From Leuctra nigra (Eukaryota; Arthropoda; Insecta; Plecoptera; Leuctridae): a stretch of 64,000 nucleotides of DNA. The translations under genes and the position numbers were made by a program. The stretch covers positions 13,503,246 through 13,567,245 of the forward strand of contig OW203773.1 of the NCBI GenBank assembly GCA_934045905.1. Direction: 5' to 3'. This document shows positions 29,724 to 40,196 of the stretch, one piece after another; within the stretch, counting starts at the first letter, position 1; every line of letters begins with the position of its first letter. Under the pieces are notes generated by a model that was not told where the DNA came from, searched no databases, and saw nothing but the letters and a program-made list of their open reading frames with translations.

Positions 29724-32700
29724 ATCCATACTTTGAAAATAATATACATGATAACTACATGATTATATTTTTGGTTATTTATTTATTACAAAATTAGAAA
29801 TTACATTACATCAAAACATTTCATCTTGTATTACAAAATAAAAATCAGTACCTACCACATTTTTTATTGAGCGCATTCAGATTTGAACCTAGTTGTACAA
29901 AACATGGTTATTTGCTGTAATTAGACAAACCCCGTGAGAAATTCACATGTCAGGTTTATAATATTAGGACATTATTAGTACACAATCTCACTAATTGCCA
30001 CAATATATTTTGATTATTTTTCTTTGGTTAGTGGATTTTGATTGGTCAGTGATTTTCTACGGTTGTTTATTGAATTCTTCTTTCGATACTTGTTTCACGG
30101 AACTCGATTTTTTCACTGAAATGGAAAACAAAATTAATAAGTTCATTGAAAACACAGCCATTTTAGATCCCATGCAATAAATGTGAAATCTTTCTACAAG
30201 TGTTAATCTATGTAAATATTTCGAATTTGTGAAAATGTATTAATGAAGGTTTTAAGAAAGTAGAAACCATTTGCTTATTTGGAGTGCTTACCTGCATAAT
30301 CATTTCTATGGAATGTATTCAATGAAAAATAAAAGGGTAATATAAAAAATATAAAATGTACTTCATTCATTTTTCGACTTACAAATTCATTTTTCGACTT
30401 TTTCGACTTACTTTTCGACTTCCAATTTTTAATTGCTGACTTTGTGAACATTATTGTGTGTGAACATTACACTTGTGACTTTATTTATCGACAATGCTAT
30501 TTTATTTAATGGCAGACTATAGTGTTCATTGTATTTTTACATGTTATTTATTTGTGTTTTGTATTTACAATATTTATACCTATTTAATTGACGATGCTCT
30601 ATACAAAAACCCTGTATATGTCTTTTGAGATTAATAAAAATACAATACAATACAAAATATATAGGTATTTATTTTGACAAATCTGTAATGCCAATTGGGG
30701 CGATAGCTCTATGCAGCCAAGTCAGCTGAGAGAGCTAGAGCCTCAGCCAGTGTGACTATATTTTGATGAAAAATACAAAATAAATTTACAGAAATAAGAT
30801 TGTATAACGTTTATAAAAAATTTATATTTTTATATTTTTAAAAATATATATATTTTGTCAAATCGTAATGCCAATTGGGGCGCCAGCCCTTTACAACCAA
30901 GTCATCCGAAAGAGCTAGAAAGTTAAAATTTACCCGTGATAAGTTTGCCGGGCTCTCCGGGTTTCTTGTCTGTTTTTCCGGACGCGACTCCAAACCCGAA
31001 GCCCACCTTGTACACCGGCAGCGGGATGACAGTAGAAGACACGGCCACCAGATCTACAAGTAGAGGAACATTCAGACACCGCTGACACTTAGCCGTCCGC
31101 AGGGTTTCTGTCCTGCGGAGGGTCGCGCGGTGGGGTGGGGTGGGGGGGGGGGCCGAAATGTGATACTGAAATGATATGTTGGTATTTTTTTATTTTATTT
31201 AAATGACAGAACATTTTTAATAATGTTTCCACTAAAGGGACATTTTAGAGCCCCAAATTCAATTAAAATTATTTTAAAATCAAAAAAGCGGGGCCAACTG
31301 GGAGTTTTTACCCCTCTACCCCCCCCCCCCCCCCCCCCCTCCAGACACCCCTTACAGCCGATTGGATAGTGCATAATTCTATTTTTTTATTCTCTACAAA
31401 TTGTCGTTTACGGGTGGCAGAACTTATGTAGGTACCAGTTAATTGATTATAATTGTTGAGAAACGCTGAGAGAGTGTAGAGTGTGCAAGATGTGTTATTT
31501 TATTTCAATTGGGGTTTCTGGGCGCACAGCCTGAGGCGAATGTTTTGTAAAATTTAGCTCAATTCTGACCATTTTAGGCGTTTTGGAACAGAACAATTTT
31601 ATTTTTTCTTCCGATTTTAGCAATGTTTTCCAACATTTATAGAATAATGAAAACATGATCATTCATAATTTTACTAAAAATATCAGTTTTGAAGGCAAAG
31701 CTTTCACTTTTGCCTGAAAAGGGAAAACAATGATTTTATTTTTTTGGAGTATAATACAGATTACTTAATATTTCGGTTTTTGGGGGATAGTTAAAGGAGG
31801 GCCTTGTCTTCCACCAATGTGACGAGATTAATGGGAAGAAATTCGTACCCCTCCCCCTTCTCACATTGGTATTTACTATTTTTTTACTGCATAAACAATT
31901 GTTCCTATATATAAGTTTTGTCTACCTGAGAAAGACAATGGATAAAAATAAGTCTGATTTGTCTGAAAAAAAATATTTGTTTTTTCGATTTGGATTAGGT
32001 ATTTTTGTTTTGCATTTTTATGTTAAAATGTGCTTAATTTTTCTTCAGAGTGATGACTTTTTCTTCCAAATTATTTTATTTAAGTGATCGCAGGTAATTT
32101 AAATTATATCCTGAAAGAACAAATTTTAAAAAATCAAAAAATAATTGCGCTATCAATATAGCTTCTATTTCGGAGTAGATTGCTTTTCAAAAAATTAAAA
32201 TAAGTATTATTTCAAAGAACTTGCAAAAGTTCAATTTGATCGGACGAAAGGGTATAATTTGTATTTTATCAGCCAATCAGAGGGTTGCGCTTAAAACTCA
32301 ATCTGAAATTACGTATGATTTCATATTTCCCCTTGATCATTCAAATGTGAAACAGAGAAAAAAAGACAGTGCTGTAAAACAAATTACTGATAAGAATCAT
32401 AATTTTTTGCAATTTACACTCAATATAAAAAGGCTCCATTGTGTTTTATGCGTTTTACTAGAAGCTTCTTAGTCTAGCTAAGTCTTGTAAACCTGAATGT
32501 AAACATGTATAAAAATTTAAAAATAAATACGTGGAACCTTTTTATGTAGAATAGTATCCTATCCTATCTCCTGGATGTATCAAAATTAACTTTAAATCCG
32601 TCAATATCCAATAAATTAATACAAATACGTACAGAAAAGGAGATTAAAATATACATAAAATGGCTCCATAGTTGGGATATTGTACACTACAACAGCTAGG

Positions 32701-32900
32701 TACTCTACTGAATTCTTAAAGTGCCCTTGAAATCGTGCACACCTGATTGGTCGTACATCTGTCTTCCAATTAGAAACAGGAAATGATACCTTTTTATGTA
32801 GCTATTCCCCATCCCCAGTTGTTATAAAATTTCAAAATCCAAAATTTCACTGACCATCTAAACCTATCCAACAGTTCTATTATTGTGCATTGATTTAATA
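29724..32900. other. AT-rich non-coding stretch
   Basis: I see no firm gene. An ORF at 29995-30180 ending ENKINKFIENTAILDPMQ is open but not recognisable. At 30480-30655 a segment ending in ATACA repeats resembles a retrotransposon 3' tail. At 31130-31345 G and C homopolymers flank an undefined insertion. Two diverged repeats of GTAATGCCAATTGGGGCG occur near 30686 and 30866. Confidence 0.4.
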
Positions 32901-32923
32901 AATAATCATACTAATAAACATAC

Positions 32924-33026
32924 CTGGCTCTAGTTTATCGTTCTCATTGACTTTATAAATCGTCGGTCGCGCCATTGTTGCCGCTATTATAACAAACACC
33001 ATCGCTACCACTAAAACACCCTTCAT
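32924..33026 (-). CDS. First coding exon of a small secreted protein
   Basis: On the minus strand an ATG in good context (GACAAAATGAAG) opens 34 codons plus one base, ending at a consensus donor (CCAG then GTATGT). The peptide begins MKGVLVVAMVFVIIAATM, a typical signal peptide core, with probable cleavage near ATMARP; the mature start is about RPTIYKVNENDKLEP. Such exon structure is common for arthropod neuropeptide, antimicrobial or cuticle-associated precursors, but I cannot assign the family. Later exons should lie below 32900 on the minus strand and were not recognised. Confidence 0.6.
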
Positions 33027-33059
33027 TTTGTCTGAGAGGCTGCAGGTAAAAAACCGAGA

Positions 33060-33600
33060 TGACTTCAGAAGACAAGTGCGTATTCAATACTGTTAGTGAC
33101 GTCTGTTTGCTTAGCCCAGCCCACGGTGCAGTGAAAGTCGCTTTGCCGTAGATGCTTCCTACGAGCAGTGTTAAGAGCTGGGGACACGGGGCGATAGATG
33201 GTAATATCTATTTACAACTTTACAGCGGGAAAATGAAGTTATTTTTATAAAGTTTTCACACTTTTTTATTCTAAATCAAATAAATAACAATGATACTTTT
33301 TTAGTTTGACGATATTTTCATTTTTATGGGCCTTGTTAAATTAAAAATCGATCTAATAAATTGAATGTTTCCACATTTTTTAAATAAAATTTGGGGTGAA
33401 AAATTATTAAAATAAAAAAGTAAAGTGATAGAGGTGATGTTCATGAAGTTTAGTAAAATTTTTTGTTGAATTTAGTTGAATAGTTTGGTGGAAAATGTAG
33501 AAAAATGAGTGACAGTTTTGTGCGTAAGTGTAAGACTTGAGTGGGGTGTGTTTTGTGGTCTTAACGTTGTCGGCAATTAGCAAAGACACGGACCATAACC
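33060..33600. other. Upstream flank of the secreted-protein exon
   Basis: Mixed-composition DNA near 33060-33200 would hold the 5' UTR and promoter on the minus strand; no TATA box is evident. The rest is AT-rich without features. Confidence 0.35.
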
Positions 33601-33631
33601 AAGGCCCCCATGTTCTGATTCACACACGATG

Positions 33632-33900
33632 CCGGCGAAGAAAGATCACCGCGTGTTATTCAGATGGAGTGATGTCGGTGTAGTGTGTCATAGTGGGCGG
33701 GAAGAATGATCGAGGTCAATGCTGGGGAAGAACGATTGCTACGTGTTGTTTAGGTTGATCATCTTGGTGCGCGGGAAGGAAGATCGATGTCCGTGCTGGG
33801 GAATAACGATCACTACGTGTTATTCTTATGGCGGTGAATGTCGCTGTGCACGGAACAGGTGTCACGTCTTACACGCGAAGAAAGATCAATGTTCGGAAAA
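33632..33900 (+). repeat. Imperfect tandem repeat, unit about 90 bp
   Basis: The phrase TGCTGGGGAA(G/T)AACGAT...TACGTGTT(G/A)TT recurs with GGGAAGAA(A/T)GATC spacers at least three times. No coding function is evident. Confidence 0.5.
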
Positions 33901-34264
33901 AAAGATTTGTTGATTTTTCTTTGTTAAGATTATTTTTTTTCGCAATATTTGAAAGATGCATAGACATGCTATACTGCTGATATTGATGCGTATTTCTAAT
34001 ATGTTCTGCTAGCCAATGAATGTAAATACTAATATTTCATCAGTTGTTTACAAAAATAAATAAAAAGCTTGTGTTTGTCGAAATATTTTTCACAAATATT
34101 TGAAAAATGTTAACAGAAGAATAGGATCAATTAATTGACGACTGCTCAACAAATGTGCTGTATACCTCTATTTTTAATTCTACAAAAAAATTCATTAATT
34201 TTAAAATTACACGAACAATTCTTTTTTTTTTCATCGAGCAAATTAGCTTTAAACTGCCTGCGTT

Positions 34265-34380
34265 TATCGCGATCCCGCAGCCGAGAGACAAATGATGGGA
34301 AGGTGCCACACTTATAGGCCACGACCTCCACCACATCGTCATCTCCACTCCTAGCTGCAGAACAGTGCGACGTACACGAC
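34265..34380 (+). mobile_element. tRNA-derived SINE fragment (3' part)
   Basis: GGGAAGGTGCCAC, ATAGGCCACGACC and GCAGAACAGTGCGACGT match the 3' body of the SINE at 60905-61190 in opposite orientation. The tRNA-like head is missing. Confidence 0.6.
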
Positions 34381-34605
34381 TAATAAAATAATAAATGATG
34401 TGTTAACTTGAGTTATTCAGTGAGTAGGCAGCATCTTTCCATTACGAATCGAAGGTACTCAACTTTACCAGAAGATATTCTTGCGCGTGGTCTGCAAGGT
34501 TGTTCATTTTTGTGATAACTTCAGAATAATTATACGTAACTGTACATTGATATTGCAAGCACTCGAAGTAAACATTGGTTGATAATCTATACCTATGAAA
34601 TAGAA

Positions 34606-34617
34606 TGTCTGTCTGTA

Positions 34618-34705
<88 letters not shown>

Positions 34706-34707
34706 CT

Positions 34708-34784
<77 letters not shown>
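34606..34784 (+). repeat. CTGT microsatellite
   Basis: About 179 bp of almost pure CTGT tetranucleotide with a few interruptions near 34705. Four overlapping ORFs of repeated TDRQ or SVCL are translation artefacts. Confidence 0.98.
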
Positions 34785-34944
34785 TCTTCATACATTTCTA
34801 CACCCTTTGACCGATCTCAACCAAATTTGGTATGGAGATTCTAACTCATCCTGCACACATCGTAGAGTACTTACCCCCTCCCCCAAACCACCCCTAATTG
34901 AAAAAACATCCCAGTTGAAAAAAAAATAAATTGACACTTTCGGC

Positions 34945-35609
34945 TAGGGATGGCACTTTTACCGGGTCTGAAAAAATCGGTAAATTTACCGGTAAATTTT
35001 ACCGGTAAATTTACCGGTCAGCGGTAAATTTTGAAAAAAGATGGCAGATGCCAATTCATGACTATACCAAATACAAAAATGACCCTACTTTATTATTTGA
35101 CCCATTTACAAAGATTACCTCAGTCAGGACAATAACAATACCTACATCTATAATCAATGTTAATAATGACAATACTCCATATTGATAAGGGATGATATAG
35201 CCGAATAGCATTGATTCGACCAATCTAGTGTAGGCTATGCCATGCTGCCTGTGCTATTCTCCCATAAGAGGAATTGTCAACCACCAATTTGATCAAGTTA
35301 CAATCTGTGTCTGCTAAACAAACAAACCTGAAGAAATATTCCGACATTGGAAGTAATGGTATGGATGGAGTTATCATTCTGAATGATTGAGGACAACTAA
35401 AAATTAACGTAAAATATGCCTAACTGCTAATGTTGTCACACTGATGTTTCCTTATAGTTTTTACTTAAAATTTGATATCTCTATTCATACATTGGAGAGG
35501 ATCAAAAAAACAAAATTTACAATTTTTTTTACCGGTAAATTAATAATCGGTAAATTTACCGGTAAATTTACCTTAATTTACCGGTAAATTTTACCGGGTG
35601 CCATCCCTA
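34945..35609. mobile_element. hAT-like MITE with TTTACCGGTAAA interior
   Basis: TAGGGATGGCACTTTTACCG and GTGCCATCCCTA form the ends, flanked by the perfect 8-bp duplication CTTTCGGC. Both subterminal regions are runs of ACCGGTAAATTT palindromes. Confidence 0.92.
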
Positions 35610-35853
35610 CTTTCGGCCATATCCTCCTACACCATTGACCGAACCCAATACAATTTTGCAAACGTTTACATCGTCAACCTGCCCACATTTCAGGCAACTA
35701 ATCGCCTCCCCCAAACCACCTGAAATTAAAGAAATTCAGCTTAAAGGCAGAATGTACGAGAGATAATTTCACCTTTTGACATTATTAGGTGTAATAAAAC
35801 TTACGAAACAATCTCCGGAATGATATGAAGGGGTGTGTGTTGTGAAAAATATC

Positions 35854-35926
35854 CGACCGAACCGGGGCTCGAACCCGGGACCTCTCACTTGCCGGGCGAG
35901 AGCTCTACCAACTGAGCTACCCGATC
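35854..35926 (-). tRNA. tRNA-like gene, left arm
   Basis: The 73-nt cloverleaf has acceptor GATCGGG/TTCGGTC, D arm GCTC...GAGC, anticodon stem CTCGC/GTGAG with loop CCGGCAA, and T arm CCGGG TTCGAGC CCCGG. The anticodon would be GGC (alanine) but position 33 is C rather than the near-universal U, which argues for a tRNA-derived repeat rather than a functional tRNA. Confidence 0.65.
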
Positions 35927-35993
35927 GGACGGACGGATATTAGGTGTGTTGTTGTTGTGTCTAATGTCCGTTGTGTTTAATGTCCGTCCGTCC

Positions 35994-36066
35994 GATCGGG
36001 TAGCTCAGTTGGTAGAGCTCTCGCCCGGCAAGTGAGAGGTCCCGGGTTCGAGCCCCGGTTCGGTCG
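35994..36066 (+). tRNA. tRNA-like gene, right arm
   Basis: Sequence is identical to the left-arm copy, on the opposite strand. The A and B boxes (GGTAGCTCAGTTGGTAGAG and GGGTTCGAGCC) are intact, so polymerase III promoter activity is possible. C33 is unusual for a true tRNA. Confidence 0.65.
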
Positions 36067-36152
36067 GATATTTTTCACAACACACATCCCTTCATATCAT
36101 CCTGACTCCATGGAAGTTTTCCAAAGAAACCTACATTCTAATCTCCGGAATG

Positions 36153-36669
36153 TTCTACTATCGTGTACCCAGCCCCCCCCCCCCCCCCCCCCTCCCTCCG
36201 GCACGAGCAACGCCGGCCAGGTCAGCTATTATTTTCTAAATATCGTCATTACTTTCATACCTTTTAATTAACGAAAAGTGTGAAAAAAAATGTAGCGTAC
36301 AGCTAATTTTTTAATCGATCTTTGGTCGATAAACACCGTCTTAGAAATATAATATTTGTGCCCAAACTTAAATTTGTCTATTGCTGAGATGTCTCACTAG
36401 TTTGTTTGGGCACAAATATTTATATTTGTTTGGGGCTTTGCTCTATTCCCGCTACCAGCAAAACACTGTATTTCATGCTGATGTTTTAAAAATAAATAAT
36501 AAAAAAAAAATTAGTACATACTCGCTCTAATATTATGTAAAGCGATATTTATCAAAGTATTTTCTCAAATGTTTATCTTTTTGCACAACCGTCTCTTAAA
36601 TGAGAGGGAAATGTTGGTAAAAAGGTTCCGTACTAATAGGCCATGACCATTTCCTACCCATCATCCATC
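36153..36669. other. Unassigned stretch
   Basis: A C homopolymer lies near 36173-36192. CTTAGAAATATAATATTTGTGCCCAAAC and its partial complement around 36335-36440 form a small inverted repeat. No gene. Confidence 0.4.
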
Positions 36670-37224
36670 CAGAGATGGGCGAAGATACTTGGAAAAAGTA
36701 TCAAGATACAAGATACTGATACTCTTAAAATTTTCAAATAGATACTTGATACTTCATTCAATTTGAGTATCAATTGATAATAGTATCAAAGTATCAAAAG
36801 ATACTTTGTAAGTAGGTATCAAAAGATACTTTGATACTTGATAGTATCAAAATATCAAAATATCAAGTATCAAAAATGGTATCAAAGATATTTTATCAGA
36901 GATACTTTGATACCGCTGCTGAGGAAGAATTTGGTCAAGGTGAGGGAGGGGGAGATCATTGAGAAAAGTGTTCTTAGGGGTTGGGTGAAAAAAGGGTATG
37001 TGTGGGCGGAAGGGATTCCTAGAGAAAAAACCTGAGGTTCTAAACTGAAACATTTTAGGCCCAAATTCCAAAGTATCACAAGTATCTTTTCGGTAAAAAG
37101 ATACTTGATACTATTTTGAATATTAATTGATAATTGATATTTGATACTGACTCCAAGAAAAGTATCAAGATATAGATATTGATAGTATCAAGTATACTTG
37201 TATCTTTGATAGTGCCCATCTCTG
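36670..37224. mobile_element. hAT-like MITE with AGTATC/GATACT interior
   Basis: CAGAGATGGGC and GCCCATCTCTG form the ends, flanked by the perfect 8-bp duplication CATCCATC. The interior is repeated TTTGATACTTGATAC in both orientations. Confidence 0.92.
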
Positions 37225-37387
37225 CATCCATCCATATAACCTTTATAGATCATAGTCAGGATTATTTATATTTTTCTTTTCAGTTGATAAAAAAGCCCTT
37301 GCAAAACGCAAATTAATGTGAGAGGTTAGATATACAGGGAAATAACGCTAGGTATTAGTCAATGTTTTCAAAAAATGAGTTTTATAA

Positions 37388-37674
37388 GCTGGGTTACCAT
37401 ACTTCGCATCGAATTCGCTTCCTGTTCGCTTCGCTTTCGCAAAATGGCTACCTTTTAACAAAGGAAATCGTCCATGTTTACATTCGCATGTTCACTTGTT
37501 TAGGTTTCGTTTCGGTTTCGTCAAAGTTAAAATTGGCTCAACTTTAACGAAACCGAAACACGGGAACATGCGAATGTAAACATGGACGATTTCCTTTGTT
37601 AAAAGGTAGCCATTTTGCGAAAGCGAAGCGAACCGGAAGCGAATTCGATGCGAAGTATGGGAACCCAGCTTTCA
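37388..37674. mobile_element. Foldback MITE with long, nearly perfect arms
   Basis: AGCTGGGTTACCATACTTCG and its complement open arms of about 140 bp that meet near TTAAAATTGGCTCAACTTTA. The nearly perfect complementarity suggests a young insertion. Confidence 0.88.
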
Positions 37675-38393
37675 GATTCCCTCAGTTTTTAGAAAATATT
37701 GCTATAAAGTCTTGGACAAATGAAATATCGATCTGTATGGAAGATCAATACAAGTTTCAACAAAAAACTTTCGTTCATCTCAGTTCCATCGGAATGTGAC
37801 TCACAGCGGTCATCCTCCATAAGTTTGAAAATTGAGTGTATAGTTATACCTACAGAAACAACTGTAAAACGAACATAATGATTCCAAGTTTTATATTTTC
37901 TTGATAAAACAAATTTGTCATATTTGAAAATAAGATTAAAGTCTCAATAAATGTTTATGTTTCCACCTATTTGGCCAAAACTTTTCGAGCCCCGAGGCAA
38001 ACTAGAATAAAGATTCCATCTTCATGATTTACTGCTTCTTTGTTTTTATCTTCCGCTTGTGTTATTTTCCTTGATCGTCCATTCAACTCTTCTGTACGCA
38101 ATGACCGCTGTGACCTGCTATTAGCTCTCTTAATGATTAGACGCATTATGAATTATGATTGATTAGTTCGAAATAACAGTGAAGTGAGTTGGTTACCTTT
38201 GTGTTGACTTATCAGCATCTTTAGATAGGATTTAGTGCGTGGCTGATACTATACAGTGTGAAGCAAATAAATCCCCTTTGTTTGAGACTATCGAAATAAT
38301 TAAGAAGTAGTTATGAAATTTTTACATATTTGTGATGCGATCTGTGAAAAGGGACCTGTGGGTGAAAGAGTTAGTTTTCTGCAAAATGCAATT
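37675..38393. other. Unassigned AT-rich stretch
   Basis: No ORF, RNA gene or repeat structure that I can support. Confidence 0.4.
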
Positions 38394-39357
38394 GACCACT
38401 AGAACGGGGCGGAGTTAACTTTTGTTCGCGTCTCAGCCGCTAGGGGGCAGCTTTGTCGTGGCCCAAGTTCTGCCGGCCAACAAGGATGCCGTATAATTCC
38501 TGCAGCAACTTACGTGGATAAAATCGTTAAAAAAGTTATATTGTTTTAATCAAAGTTATTTTATGAAGTATGTAGGCAAGTAGGAAGGCCATTGGCTACT
38601 CAAAGAATGTTATAGTTTGTTGGTGAGTGGATATTATACCGAGATATGGACTTCAGACAAATGTGTTGATTCCTGGCTTTTGCTAGCGCGGGAAGCTGAA
38701 TATTTCTTACTCTCTACATTTATGTAAGCAATCTATAGGTACCTATACTAAATAGGAATAATTCACTGGTGAACGTTATTTTCATTACGGATGTTTATTA
38801 TTCACGGATTTATTGACGGTTTGTTGATTATTTCTACATACCTACCTATACCCACCCACTTACCTACAAACAGTTTGTTGGTGGTATTTTTTACTCTTGT
38901 AGGTCTAAACTAGAAGTAAGTAAATATTTTCGTCTAGGTATGAAGGTATGAAGGCATTGCACTTGGTAATCACCTATATAGCAGGATGATCAAATGAGTC
39001 AAGTTAGGGAATTATGTACATGTATAGGGAATTAAACAAGCAAATAAAACACGGTCGCTCTGCCAACACAGCAAACAGCCGTTCGTTCAATCGAATTCTT
39101 ATAATTCCTCTTTTCTCACAGCAATGTTACTAGAAAATCTATGAAATGTTATTCAGGGAACTTTTGTGCTGATGTTACACCCCGACACAACACATTTCGG
39201 TACCATTTTCGCCACTGAAATACGATTTTTGAATCAACCGAACTGACTTCCCTATGTGTTCTAATGGCGCGCGGCGACGAGCTGGCCCACAACCATGTTC
39301 CCGCCACTTGGGTCACGTGACTCGTGACGTATCAGGAGGCGGAGCGTTCTAGTGGTT
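38394..39357. mobile_element. Possible TIR element
   Basis: GACCACTAGAACG(G)GGCGG near 38394 is complementary to GGCGGAGCGTTCTAGTGGTT near 39338, an 11-bp perfect core. The interior has no coding capacity. Target duplications are unclear. Confidence 0.4.
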
Positions 39358-39737
39358 AATTATGTTTTTAAATGGCTATTTTATAGATTTTCGGATTATG
39401 GCTTTATCTGCTACCTAGTGGTGTTTTCTTTAATATCTGTAAATCAAACCGGTTTCGTTAACATAAATTTTAGTCTGTTGCTATTGATAATCCATATAGT
39501 TGACCGTCTGAATCGTTTGGCGCAAATTTCGTTCCGATCGGTCTAGCCGTTGACGAGATATGACGTCACTTCCGGTTTCAAAATGGCGGCACAAAAAATT
39601 AATGGGGTGAAGGTTAAATCAGACGCCAAAAGTGCACACGTGGTAAAAATGTGAGATCAATCGGTTCAGCCGTTTAGGCTGTGGCCTGTTTACCGGATTT
39701 GAATTCCAGGAGACTACTGAGATTATTATTATTACTA
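39358..39737 (+). repeat. Interspersed repeat, family G, copy 2
   Basis: CGTTCCGATCGGTCTAGCCG, GACGAGATATGACGTCACTT, TCAAAATGGCGGC and TGAGATCAATCGGTTCAGCC match the other family G copies. It ends in ATTATTATTATT, immediately followed by family F. Confidence 0.65.
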
Positions 39738-40141
39738 GGAAAACGCTCAGTGTAACGCGTTGATGAGCGAGCACAGAACATGCAACATCCCCATAGTAAC
39801 GATGCACGACACGGCACAAGACGATTTTCTCTGCAATTTTTCAATCTCCATAATACTCTGGATGAATAACAGATCCATTGTGTCGTGAAGTCTTACCTAC
39901 ATACCTTCTCCAGAAATCTCTTGTGACATCCCATACTAAACTCGTAAAATTACAATTAATACTTGACTGATTGGGCTTACAATATGTAAAATTTAATATT
40001 AAGTTGGTCTTGATCACCATGCAAAATTTGAACTTAATGTGAACATTTTTATTGTCGACCAATCAGAAGACATTATTTAAACTTAAACCAATTAGAGGAT
40101 TTGGCCTTCGTACTGCATCCGATTTTATGCGCTAGCTCAAA

Positions 40142-40196
<55 letters not shown>
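40142..40196 (-). pseudogene. 28S rRNA: 28S rRNA fragment, downstream of R2 site
   Basis: The complement reads TAGCCAAATGCCTCGTCATC through AATTAGTGACGCGCATGAAT to AACGAGATT, the most conserved part of animal 28S directly downstream of the R2 target. Only 55 bp are present, so this is not a functional rRNA gene. Confidence 0.97.

Larger units (their letters stand above)
35823..36139. mobile_element. Inverted pair of tRNA-like genes with 13-bp target duplication
   Basis: The unit is flanked by AATCTCCGGAATG at 35810-35822 and 36140-36152, a duplication length typical of LINE-mediated retroposition. Inside, two arms of about 117 bp are complementary, each with a tRNA-like gene and the phrase TGTTGTGAAAAATATCCG. 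A spacer with GTTGTTGTTG separates them. Confidence 0.75.

Noticed and set aside
34606..34784. Short regularly spaced repeats considered as a CRISPR array
   Set aside because: It is an uninterrupted tetranucleotide microsatellite in a eukaryotic genome, without spacers or cas genes.
34442..34929. Four overlapping ORFs of repeated TDRQ or SVCL residues
   Set aside because: They are translations of the CTGT microsatellite and have no protein support.
35854..36066. Two functional tRNA-Ala(GGC) genes
   Set aside because: The fold is good, but C at position 33, the inverted duplication and the flanking target repeat indicate tRNA-derived mobile sequence.
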